From Panagrolaimus kolymaensis (taxonomy: Eukaryota > Nematoda > Chromadorea > Rhabditida > Panagrolaimidae), in NCBI GenBank assembly GCA_028622995.1, contig JAJQJQ010000002.1, positions 9,982,001 through 10,046,000 of the forward strand: 64,000 nucleotides of DNA, written 5' to 3'. How positions within the stretch are numbered: position 1 is the stretch's first letter; each line of letters begins with the position of its first letter. The notes below the pieces were generated by a model. That model was given only the letters and a program-made list of their open reading frames with translations. It had not been told where the DNA came from and did no database searches. The position numbers were made by a program, and so were the translations under genes. Positions 10,057 through 19,377 of this stretch are shown here, in pieces.

Positions 10057-11127
10057 TTAAATGAAAGGTCGTTTACATACACTGTGCCATCCAGAAATAC
10101 CATAAAAATAATTTGTAAAATAAGTTGAATTCCAATTTGTTGTATCGGAATTTACACAACTAAAACCATTAAATGTGCTCGGGCAATAATCACACCATCT
10201 AAGAAAATTATTTGGGGATCCATCCGTCCATTTCCAAGTGTTTCCTCCATCAATTGAATATAGACCTAACCAAATTTCATATTGATTTGGTGCTATATAT
10301 TGAGCTAAAATAATACACTAATGATAAAAGAATACACAAAAAAACTTATTTACTTGTAAGAAAATCTAATTCTTCTTTACTATGAATGGAAGGTAAATGA
10401 GCACCAAAAATTTGGCAACGGCTTTCTGAATCATTCCAATTCCATGCTGAGCTACTCAAGTATTCGCCATAGCAAGAATTAGTAGGTTCAAAATATATCC
10501 AACCATCGCTACAATTTTTTAAATTTTTGCTTGGAGATGTGGTTGTTTGTGATTTTGTAGATTCGGTTATTAATGTAATTGTTTTTTCAGGCTGTTGAGT
10601 AGTCTCAAAAGCTAATTCTGGCACTGAACAAACAAAAGGTTTAATAAAAAAGCAATTTTCAGCACTCCAATATCCATCAATCCAAGAAGGAGCTACACAG
10701 TCATCACCGGTAGCATTTTTAGGTTGGCCATGGTTCCAATCAGTAAAATGAAATTTTGTTTCATCCGTCCAACCCCATTTTCCATGTGAAGCTGGCATTA
10801 ACTTGGATGCACCGATCCAAAAATCCGCTACAATGCAATTTCCAAAATAAAGGGAAGCTTTTTCTACAAAATATAATTTTAATTTTAATATTTTGGCTCC
10901 CTCTTTTTTATAATTTACTTACGTCCTATAACAGCATTGGTAAAAGCATCATGAATCGAAGCCAAATGCCCGCCCAAATTTTGACATTCTAATTCAGCAT
11001 TTGCAAAACCTGTGCTGCTTGAATTAAAAAATAAACAATTTTTTTGATATAAAAAACTATCATTTGGGCAAATTGACAATGCATAATGAAAAAAATAAAA
11101 TAAAAGAAAAATGCTTTGAAGAAACAT
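10057..11127 (-). CDS. Secreted two-domain C-type lectin (lectin B)
   Basis: Exons 10923-11127, 10354-10863 and 10057-10304; all phases fit. Signal peptide MFLQSIFLLFYFFHYALS, then a first C-type lectin domain (SICPNDSFLYQKNC ... GGHLASIHD ... WGWTDETKFHFTDW ... DDCVAPSWIDGYW ... FVCSV), a Thr/Ser-rich linker, and a second domain from NCSDGWIYFEP to VCKRPFI. The GQPKN stretch sits where the calcium/sugar-binding EPN or QPD motif would lie, so carbohydrate binding is not assured. Oddity: the second domain replaces the usual cysteine before the last beta strand (SNEDCTDAAW in lectin C) with a Cys-free TNYFYGISGW, and has an unusual RWCDYCPS insert, so its disulfides probably differ. It is one of a local family with lectins A and C; likely extracellular, possibly intestinal. 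Confidence 0.85.
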
Positions 11128-11515
11128 TTTTTTAAATTTAAAACTATAAAACTTTTCTTCCTAAATAACAGAGTTTTTTTTGTTTGTTAAAATATAAAAA
11201 AGAAATTAGCTTCTTTTCTGAAGACAAAAAAACAAAAAATATATTTTTAACTGATAAGAAAAAAATCAATTTATATTTGGATTATCATATTTTTTTTTAT
11301 CAGAAATACAAAAAAGTAAAACTAGAGTTTTGTTTTTTAAAAACAAAAAAAACCTTATTTAGAAGTATTAAGAAAAAGAAATGTTTGTGAGTTAAATTTT
11401 TTTCTAATTTTTGTGCTTTTATTTTCGAAGCCTATTTTGTTCTTCTTTTTTTTATATTATTTATTTCTTAGACAAACAAAAAGTATCAATCTAATACATT
11501 AATAAACTTTTTCAT
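11128..11515. other. Intergenic region between lectins B and C
   Basis: Upstream of lectin B it holds the GATA-type site at 11251. The remainder is AT-rich with no coding signal. Confidence 0.4.
11251..11260 (+). promoter_or_regulatory. GATA-type site upstream of lectin B
   Basis: CTGATAAGAA followed by AAAAATCAATT, about 125 bases upstream of the lectin B ATG. It matches the element near lectin A, and a CTGATAAC run is also present at 17428 beside a lectin relic. Confidence 0.4.
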
Positions 11516-12607
11516 TTAAAGGTAATAAGGTTTTTGACATACGCTGAACCATGCTGCATCAGTACAATCTTCATTAGAAAAATATGTTGTAGCCCAACCT
11601 GGAGAATCAGTATGAACACAGTTTGATCCAACAAAGTTTAAGTGACAATTTTGCTCTAAACACCATCTTTGATAATTGTAGGATGTTCCATCCGACCATT
11701 TCCATGTAATTCCACTATCAATTGAATATAAACCAAGCCAAATGGCTCGACCACCAGGCACAATAAAAGTATCTTAAAAAATATAATTAATTAATTAATT
11801 TTTTTTGAAAAAACTAACTTTGTAGAAAATCTAATTCGCTTTTACTATGGACCGAAGGTAGATGAGCTCCAACGCTCTGACAATTTTGTTCAGACATATT
11901 CCAATTTAACTGTGATGCATGAAGTTGATAGCAAGAATTTGTTAAGGGAAAATATGTCCAACCTCTGCTACAATTTTTTTGGCCCATGGTTGTCGTTGTT
12001 GCTGTTGGTGATTGTGAAGTGGAACCTCTCATTGTTGTCGTTTGCATTTTTCTTGTTGTTGTTGGTGTTGGCCGAGTTGTTGTGGAACTTAAAAAGCTTG
12101 AAGATGGCACTGCACAAACAAAAGGTTTAAGTTTAAAGCAATTTCCTGCACTCCAAAATCCATCTACCCATGATAAAGATGTACAATCATTTCCTGTACC
12201 ATTTTTTGGTTGACCACGATTCCATTCAGCAAAATCAAATGGAGTTCCATCGGTCCAAGTCCAATTTCCTTGAGGTTTAAGTTTATCAAGGCCAATCCAA
12301 AAATCTGATCCATTACTTTGTGGAAAATCATTTGAACCTTCTTCTGCAAAGAAAAAATTAATTAATTAAATTTTTCCTACTTTTACATTTTTTTTATTTA
12401 CTTACGTCCTATAATCGCATTGGAAAAAGCATCGTGAATGGATGCCAAATGTCCTCCCAATCTTTGACATGTCACTTCAGCATTAGCAAAACCCATCACA
12501 GTAGAATTAAATATCATACAGTTACCTTGCCAAACGAAAGTTCCATTTGGACATATACAAGCAGCATAATGAAAACCTAATAAAAGGAAAATAATTTGTA
12601 GAATCAT
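11516..12607 (-). CDS. Secreted two-domain C-type lectin (lectin C)
   Basis: Exons 12406-12607, 11819-12343 and 11516-11772, phases 1 and 1; the reading frame is intact throughout. Signal peptide MILQIIFLLLGFHYAA, then CTLD 1 (CICPNGTFVWQGNC, GGHLASIHDAF, WIGLDKLKPQGNWTW, NDCTSLSWVDGFW, FVCAV), a linker dominated by Thr/Ser (TTTRPTPTTTRKMQTTT), then CTLD 2 (CSRGWTYFPLTNSCYQ, GAHLPSVHS, WLGLYSIDSGITWKW, YFSNEDCTDAAW, SVCQKPYYL). The Thr/Ser linker is probably O-glycosylated. All expected CTLD cysteines are present, making this the best-preserved member and the reference for judging lectins A and B. Extracellular recognition of glycans or microbes is the usual inference for the family; the binding motif is not canonical. 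Confidence 0.88.
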
Positions 12608-13254
12608 TTTTTTTCTTTCTAAAATTTTAAGACAACCAGCAAACTTTTTTTCTGGTCTTTAAAAACTTTTATAGAGGTCCTTTATAAAGCAAAAAAATTT
12701 TTGATGACAAAACAAGAAAAAGCATTGTTATACTTTTGGACTTTTGGTTAATTATAACGTCTTATCAGAAGGAGTACAACAACAAAATATAGGTAAAAAG
12801 TTTTTTTAAGAATAGCCCTAAAAAATTTTAATGATGTATAAAAGAAACGGAAGTTTATATTAGCTTGATATCATTTTATCGACACGGTAGCTACTTCGGT
12901 AAATGCAAAGTTGCTCGAGTTTTTTTTTCAATTTTTCAATTTTTCCATTTACTTTTTAATGTTTTATCAAAAAAATAAAGTTCATTCTTGAAAATTTATT
13001 GTTTTAATTTCCATTTAGCAATTAAGGAAAAATAAATGAGAATTAATAAAAAATTGAAACTAAAGCGTTGCAAGCCTCCGATTTGCAATGAAAGTTTTCT
13101 ATGCAAATCAGTAGTTTTTTATTGTATCAAAAGTACGTTATGTAAAAAATTAAAATTGATAAACATATTTGCAAAAACATTCATCCAGAAAATTCAAATT
13201 TCAAAAGGAAATGAAAAACTCTCGGTTAATGACAAATTTTGAACAAATTTTTTT
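12608..13254. other. Intergenic AT-rich region upstream of lectin C
   Basis: Contains two TATA-like runs antisense at about 12667-12686 (near the lectin C start), the GATA-type site at 12771 and a plus-strand TATAAAAGA at 12837. A 68-codon plus-strand frame at 13036 has no signal peptide or splice support and is not called. Confidence 0.4.
12771..12780 (-). promoter_or_regulatory. GATA-type site upstream of lectin C
   Basis: CTTATCAGAA on the plus strand, that is TTCTGATAAG on the coding strand, about 164 bases upstream of the lectin C start. All three lectin genes therefore have a GATA site within 105-165 bases of the ATG. Confidence 0.35.
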
Positions 13255-13700
13255 TTTAATTATACCACTCAGCCCATCGAATTGTGGGAATACAACTTTA
13301 AAAATCTTGCAAAAACTCCTTTTTTAATTCTTGAAAAATATGTCAGGATTCTTCGGTTTCGTCAGGAAAAAATAAAACTGGAATATCACATTTCTTTGTT
13401 TCTTCGTCAAAATTAAAATATTCATCGACATAAGTTTACACACGCTTTTTATATTTTTGAAAAATACCTTTTCTAAATGCAAGAAATCCGCCACAAATTA
13501 AGTGATGCTAAAAAAAATGAATAATTAAATCAACGAAAAAGTTTAAAAAAAACTTGCTCGAGAAAAATCAAACAAAGTTTTGTAATCAGAAACTTCTGAA
13601 ATGCAAATTAATAGAAATTTCTGAAGCCAAAGTGAAATAAAATTTGTAAAAAAATACATATTTCTAAAAAATTATGAAAATTTAAGGCTGGCTTTAGAAT
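13255..13700 (-). pseudogene. Relic of the 3' exons of the neighbouring F-box-like gene
   Basis: From 13340, TCTTCGGTTTCGTCAGG and the following 60 bases are nearly identical to 14148-14220 (exon 3 of the gene at 14058-15183). CCGCCACAAATTAAG (13490 versus 14296) and part of exon 2 (TTTTGTAATCAGAAACTTCTG near 13577) also match. Frames are broken and there is no exon 1. It represents a partial tandem duplication that decayed. Confidence 0.75.
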
Positions 13701-13799
13701 TAAGGTTACATTTTTTTACAAAAAGTCGGTTCCTTGATTGAACAAAAAAAAACAATAAATAAAAAATAAAAACTGATAACGGAAGCAAAACTAAAGAAA

Positions 13800-13960
13800 T
13801 TCCAAAATATGTTGTAGTTCAATTTGGAGAATTAATAAAAACACATTAGAGTAACAAGAAATTTTTTTGGCAAGCTAACTTTTAAACATCATCGTTGATA
13901 ATTAAAGGTACAAAGTATCATTCTGCTAATTCCATGTATGTAATTCTAATTAAATCAAAA
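13800..13960 (-). pseudogene. Relic of C-type lectin exon 3
   Basis: AAATATGTTGTAG followed by a mutated GGAGAATyA stretch (13806-13835) matches antisense lectin C exon 3 at 11579-11610. TTGATAATT (13893) and ATTCCATGTATGTAATTC (13929) match the same exon further on. It is heavily decayed and has no frame, but it shows the lectin cluster once extended past 13 kb. Confidence 0.55.
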
Positions 13961-14057
13961 GTAAATAATTTGCAGGCACATCCATCTAAAAAAACAATTT
14001 TATGTTATAAAAGACGTGAAACTATTATTAATAAGAAATTTACAAAATCTTTTTTTT

Positions 14058-15183
14058 TTATTCAAAGCTCTTAGCCCATGAATATGCAGATATATGACTT
14101 AAAAAATCTTGTTTAAAGTTTTTATTTGATTTCTTCAAAATATGTTTGGATTCTTCGGTTTCGTCAGGAAAAAATAAAACTGGAATATCACATTTCTTTG
14201 TTTCTTCGTCAAAATTAAAATAAATCATTTCATCAACATAATTTTCAACTTGTTTTTTATATTCCTTTGAAATATTTTTCTGAAATGCAAAAAATCCGCC
14301 ACAAATTAAGTTAAACTAAAAAATGTTATTGAAATATAAAAAAAAATGAAGAAAAAAGGGTTGAAATTTACTCTTGAAAAATTAAAAAATGTTTTATAAT
14401 CAAAAACTTCTGGAATCCCAATGAATTGAAATTTTTTAAGCGTTTGGAAGTGAGGAATTTTAATGAGGTTTTTGGCTGTCGAAGACGTAATTGAAAATGA
14501 ATCATTTCTACGGTAATTGCTGAAGAAAAAAAAAATAATGAATAAAATATTTTTTTTAGTTTTATTAAAAAACATATATATTTGGCGCAAATATTAAGGT
14601 AGTTTTTTTTCGCTCAAAATCAAAATTTTACTTACTAAAAAAAATTTCTTAAACTTGGAACCTTTTCAAAAATAACCTCCATTGGAAGGGTTTCTCCATT
14701 TTTATATTTAACTATTGTATCTGTCATTGCCAAATTTTTGACTGTGTTTGATGAAACAAAAATTAAATATTCTTCAAATAAAATGTCTAAATTTTCTAAT
14801 TCCAAAATTTCTGCATCACATCGATAAATCCTTGGAGCAACGATACTTGCGCCATTAATAAGAAAACGAATGGCTAATTTTTCTTGTATCCAAATTTGAA
14901 ATTTTGGGTTGTCAAAATTTAAATTTTTGTAATCGCAGTCTTCCCAAGCTAAACAGCGATCATTTGAAACAACAACAATTTGAATATGAATGACATGATT
15001 TTTGGAAGTAAAATATTTGCAAGTTTGAATCAAATTTTTATATCCTTTTGAATTTGATGGAGTTTTAGTTAAATAATGAATAATAGAATTAGGAAAACTA
15101 AAATCTTGACGCCGTGATGAAGCAAAAGAATATATTGGAGATGATGGAATTGAACTTGAAGTATTATTTTGATTGGTCGACAT
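14058..15183 (-). CDS. F-box-like (TCKYF family) protein, three exons
   Basis: Exons 14636-15183, 14372-14519 and 14058-14315; phases join to give about 317 aa. After a Ser/Asn-rich start and a short PIYSFASSRRQDF motif, residues about 27-65 read FPNSIIHYLTKTPSNS...LIQTCKYFTSKN, a degenerate F-box (Pro-hydrophobic helix, then L-x-x-x-CK). The downstream region (RCDAEILELENLDILFEEYLIF, IGIPEVFDY) resembles the LRR-like substrate-binding halves of nematode FBX/FTH proteins. The inferred role is a cytosolic substrate adaptor of an SCF ubiquitin ligase. Its closest paralogue is at 17519-18542 with the same exon structure (148-base middle exon in both). Divergently transcribed from the secreted gene at 15797. 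F-box identity rests on motif resemblance. Confidence 0.7.
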
Positions 15184-15796
15184 CAGCTTTTAAAAGAAAA
15201 AAATGAATTTAATTTTAATAATTTTAATTACTCAACTTTAAAATATCTTATTTAATTCTTCATTTTTCTTTTGAAATAATTTCTTTAAAAAAAATGTTAG
15301 TCAAAGGTGTACTTTGTAGTTTGAGTATGATTGATGAAAAACCAAATAAAAAAAAAACAAAATGATTTTATTTTTTTAATGGCTTTGGTTAAAAACTTTT
15401 TTGTTTCAACACCACCAAACTACAAAAACAAAAATTGAAGAAAAGCTTTTTTATTGCTTTTTTTAGTGAATACAAAAATGATACAAAACGCAAAATTTTT
15501 TTACATTTCTAAATTTCCAGATATTTATTACTTTTTTATTATTATTACGCTATATTTGTTTAAAATTTACAATTTTTTAAACTGCTTCAAACTGGTAAAA
15601 ACAGCTCGAGAAACGCCTTTTTTCTCATATTCGGCCAACCGGTTTTATCATTCAGCGAACTTTGCGAACAACCCAATATAAAAATTTAAAAAAAATGGTG
15701 TCAAAAAATTTTTTTTTATTTTATTGAAAAAACCTTTTTTTTGTTATTGTCAAAGACAATTTATTTTAACTACTTTTTTTTGACCAACTTCTAAAC
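15184..15796. other. Divergent promoter region with shared motif
   Basis: Lies between the minus-strand F-box-like gene and the plus-strand Tyr/Gly-rich gene. It holds an inverted pair of the motif CAAACTACAAA (see the regulatory entry) and is duplicated in part upstream of the second Tyr/Gly-rich gene (28495-28970). No coding sequence seen. Confidence 0.5.
15310..15426. promoter_or_regulatory. Inverted CAAACTACAAA motif pair
   Basis: ACTTTGTAGTTTG at about 15311-15323 and CCACCAAACTACAAA near 15412-15426 are inverted copies of one motif about 100 bases apart. The same motif occurs as ACCACCAAACTACAAAG near 28519 and as ACTTTATAGTTTG near 19241, each time beside an F-box-like or HAT/F-box-like gene. 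Function unknown; a shared transcription-factor site is inferred. Confidence 0.45.
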
Positions 15797-16440
15797 ATGA
15801 TAAAGTTAAAAAAGTTTTTATTTCTTTTTTTGTTCTGTTATTTATATGTCTATGGAGAAGATAAAATTGGCACTTACACCGTAAGTGAATATTTTTGTAA
15901 GCTTTTTAATTTTTATGATAAAAACAAAATACGAGATGGACTTTTTTATAGCAATTGGTCCAGGATCACCTAACTCAGCTAGCGCCATACCTCTATCCGA
16001 CTCCTCATCTTCATCTTCCTCAGGTGGTGGAGGAGATGGAATGCTAGGTTTATCAGCGCTTTTTGGAGGAGGCAACCAACAACAATCTTATTCTGGAAAC
16101 AACAACTACTACGGATATAACAACGGATACGGCGGAACTCCAACATATGGTAACGCTCAATACACCTACGGTCCTGTAAATCAAATTCAAACGGTTAACA
16201 ACGGATACGTTTACGGTACGAGCTATGATGCATATTCAGCAAAGTATTGGTCATGTGTAAATACCTATCGTGGTCAATTTTATTATAGTTACACTTATGG
16301 CCATTATGTATGTGATACACGTGCAAATCGTTATGGTTAATAAAAATGTATTAAATATTAAATATTAAATTTTTCTTGGTGATAACATAAACTACGATAA
16401 CAAGTCTAAAAATGACTGACGTATGTTAAATCAAAGATGA
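15375..16440 (+). repeat. Dispersed segmental duplication, copy 1
   Basis: Matches 28495-29600 from the CCACCAAACTACAAA promoter motif, through the whole two-exon Tyr/Gly-rich gene, to the 3' flank GGTGATAACATAAA and GATAACAAGTCT. The copies are about 13 kb apart in the same orientation. Confidence 0.75.
15797..16340 (+). CDS. Secreted Tyr/Gly/Asn-rich protein, copy 1
   Basis: Two exons, 15797-15896 and 15952-16340, phase 1, 162 aa. The signal peptide is MIKLKKFLFLFLFCYLYVYG. An acidic/Ser segment (DSSSSSSSGGGGDG) is followed by LGLSALFGGGNQQQSY, a low-complexity Tyr/Gly/Asn stretch (NNYYGYNNGYGG), and a C-terminal domain with two cysteines (YWSCVNTYRG ... HYVCDTRANRYG) that could form one disulfide. 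Tyr-rich secreted proteins of this kind often end up in cuticle, eggshell or other cross-linked matrices, but that is inference and I do not recognise the family. The paralogue at 28971 has exactly the same length and intron position. AATAAA follows the stop immediately. Confidence 0.82.
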
Positions 16441-17319
16441 TGAAAATTAACAAGATTAAATCAAAATTAAAGTTAAAAGAGAAAAACGATGGATAACAAG
16501 CAGTAGTTTTTACATTTTTTTAAATTCGACTTTTAATGAAAAAAATTTAAAAAAATGTTATTCCTGTAAGATTAATTTTGTTTATATTTGAGTGTTCAAA
16601 GAGTAATTTCTTAAGATGGGAATGGAATAAAGGCTTCCATTTTTAAAAAATTTTTTAAAGACAATACATGTTTGTAATTTATAATAAATAAAGGGTTTTT
16701 AACTGTTTTATTTACTTATTTTTTGATTTCGCTTATATTTTTTTAAGGTTTGAAATAAATTTTGATTTAATTCTTAAAAAATTCTTTAATGTTAATTATC
16801 AAAATTATTTGCCAAAAAACAAAGTTTTTTCATATGGTTTGTAAAACAGAAGAAACTCATTTTAAGAAGAGCAATGTCATCGATTTTTAATGACCCAATA
16901 ATCTTTTATTGTTTTCTTTTTTTCACATTTCTTTCCTTTTACTTTCTTTTGTGTGCAAATTGTCGTCGTCAAAAGTTTGACATATTTTAGGCTACAAAGC
17001 TTGAGCAGGTTGGCCGTTCTAAAACGGCAGTTATTGATTTCCACTGAAATCCATCTTTTGCTCACAATGGCTGTCTTTCATTTTTTTATTGTTTCTATTC
17101 TTTTTTTAGCTTTGCAATGATTTTTGAATATTTTATTTTCCCTTTTTTTATGTTTTGCATTAGTAAAATTTTAAATGATAGAAAAAAAGAAATAAATAAA
17201 TTAAGTATGATTTTTAAACTCTTTTTTTTTGTGAGAATGAAAAGTATAAAATATCTCTTCGAGATAATATATATGGTGATGGTGATATGTTTTGCTATCC
17301 TTGCAGAAAATATTATACA
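16341..17319. other. Intergenic AT-rich region
   Basis: 3' flank of the Tyr/Gly-rich gene, duplicated up to about 16440. A less AT-rich patch at 16990-17060 contains GCCGTTTTAGAACGGC-type inverted sequence (CCGTTCTAAAACGG at 17013-17026), a small palindrome. No convincing gene. Confidence 0.4.
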
Positions 17320-17372
17320 TTAGTTTAAGGAATAGGGTCGTTTGCATGCACTGAACGTGGTGATAGACATCC
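17320..17372 (-). pseudogene. Tiny relic of a C-type lectin 3' end
   Basis: TTAGTTTAAGGAATAGGGTCGTTTGCATGCACTGA (17323-17357) is almost identical to 5862-5896, the stop codon and last codons of lectin A. Only about 50 bases survive. A CTGATAAC element follows at 17428. Confidence 0.6.
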
Positions 17373-17518
17373 ATACTAAAATCAAAAGAAAATTGTGGAG
17401 AGAATAAAACAAATAAAGTTTTTTTTACTGATAACAAAAAATTAATTTATTTATGGATGATAATCTATTCTACATTTTATAAAAAAATACAATATAATGT
17501 AAACTTAGAATTTTACTT

Positions 17519-18542
17519 TTAAAACAAAAAATCTTCAGTTTCGTCAAGGAAATGTATCTTTGGAATGTTGGATAGTATTCCTTCTTTGTCATTTTTAATA
17601 ATATCATTGATATATTTTAGAAGTTGATTTTGATAATCCAATGAAATATCTTTGCGAAACGCAAACACACCACCGCAAGCCAAATATTTCTAAAAAAATT
17701 TCTTACTTAAAATAAATAAAGCTTTAAAATTAACCATTGAAAAATCAAAAAATGTTTTAAATTCAAAAACTTCAGGAATTCCAACCAATTCAAACTTGTT
17801 AAGACTTTGTAAATGTTCGATTTCAATGAGATTTTGAGCTGTAGCAGCTGTAATGGCGGAAGGATCGATTTGGATACAATCGCTAAAAAATACATTTTGA
17901 CTTAGTTTAATGAAAAAAATATTCAGTAAATACGTTGCAAATAAGAAACAAGAAAAAATAGCATAAAAATTACTAAATTACTTACTAAGTAAATTCGGTA
18001 ATCTTAGGAACCACATTTTTAAAAAGAATTTCGATTGGTACTATTTCTCCATTTTCGTATTTTATATCTTTATTCGTCAAAATCAAGTTTTTAACTTTTC
18101 CGGATGAAACAAATAATAAATATTCATCAAAAGAGATACTTTGGGTTTCAAGCTCCAAAACTATTGCATCACAACGATAAATCCTTGGGACAACAAGCTT
18201 CGAAGCAATATTAGGTGCAATAATAAAGAGTCGTTCAGTTGCCCAAATTCGATAATTTGTTTTCTCAAAATTCAATACTTCAATAATGTTTCGCTCATCC
18301 CAATAACCTTCACCATAAAGATGATCAAGGCAAATATTTTGAATTGGAAGGACATAATTTTTGGATGTAAAATGTTTGCAAGCTTGAATCAAATTTTTAT
18401 ATCCATTAGAATTTGATGGAGTTTTAGTTAAATAATGGATGATAGAAGCTGGAAGGACAAAATCTTGACACCGAGGTGAAGAGAAAGAATATATGGGAGA
18501 TGAAGGAATTGAATTAGAAGACAAATCTTTGATATCCGCCAT
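17519..18542 (-). CDS. F-box-like (TCKYF family) protein, three exons
   Basis: Exons 17986-18542, 17735-17882 and 17519-17689; phases join to 291 aa. The N-terminus SIPSSPIYSFSSPRCQDF leads into LPASIIHYLTKTPSNSNGY and LIQACKHFTSKN, the degenerate F-box of the family (here ACKHF rather than TCKYF). The middle (RCDAIVLELETQSISFDEYLLF) and the second exon (LVGIPEVFEFKTFFDF) align with the paralogue at 14058-15183; the last exon is shorter (KYLACGGVFAFRKDIS). Probably a cytosolic SCF adaptor by analogy with nematode F-box families; substrate unknown. No internal stop. Genes of this sub-type have introns, unlike the single-exon array members after 34 kb, so they form a separate branch. Confidence 0.7.
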
Positions 18543-19377
18543 TTTTTTGTTGATTTACAAAATGGATGGATGGCTTTATTTAATAAATAAAAACTTGGCT
18601 TGAAAAAAGGGCATCATATCTTTGAAACGTTTCGCCAAAAAAAAATTTAATTTGAGCTAACTTTTTTTAAACCATAATTTTTTCGTTCGAAAAAAGGCGT
18701 TTAAAGAATCTTCCAACAAATTAAATTACATTCTCACCAGCATCCCTGTATTTCTATACTTCATCTCGATCTCAAACTTTTCGTTTTTGATAAAGCAACA
18801 ACAACAAAAAAAGGTAAAATATTAATATGCTTTTTCGTTCATTTTTTTTTCGAAAACTCATTTTTTGAGTTTTGTTTTTGAATTCCTTATGTAATTTTTA
18901 TTTCTTTTTTCTTTATTATCATTTTCGCGTTCCCATACATATTCTTCTATCTTTTAATTTTTTTTTGTTTCTTTTAACACCAAATCCTCTACATCATGGA
19001 CAACTTTTTCTTTGCCGCGAAAAGTTATATGAGCAGCATTTTTTTTCTCTTGATTTTATGACATAAAAATTAAAAATCACATTTGAATTCTATCATTTAA
19101 ATAATAAATATTCATTTTTATTTTGTTTTGTATTAAAATAATAAACAAAGAAACTAAAAAGAAAAGAAAAATAATAAAATATTCAAAGAAGAAATTCATA
19201 GAAAAAAATTTTTGTTGACAAAAAAAGTTTCTCAAGAGTATACTTTATAGTTTGATGCAAAAAAAGCAAGTTGGTTTTGTTTTTAGTTGAATAAAATTTT
19301 TCTAAAAAAACAAAATATTGTTTTTATTCCTATTTATCCGTAATTTTGTTATTTATATTATTATTTTTGGATTAAAA
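18543..19377. other. Divergent intergenic region
   Basis: Contains the ACTTTATAGTTTG motif near 19241-19253, shared with the promoter regions at 15.3 and 28.5 kb, about 130 bases upstream of the HAT/F-box-like copy. The remainder is AT-rich and unassigned. Confidence 0.4.

Noticed and set aside
13036..13242. 68-codon Cys-containing frame downstream of a TATA-like sequence
   Set aside because: No signal peptide, A-rich codons, no paralogue in the window.
16877..17065. 62-codon minus-strand frame with a small GC-richer patch
   Set aside because: The patch is a short palindrome; the remainder is Lys-rich noise with no start context or splice support.
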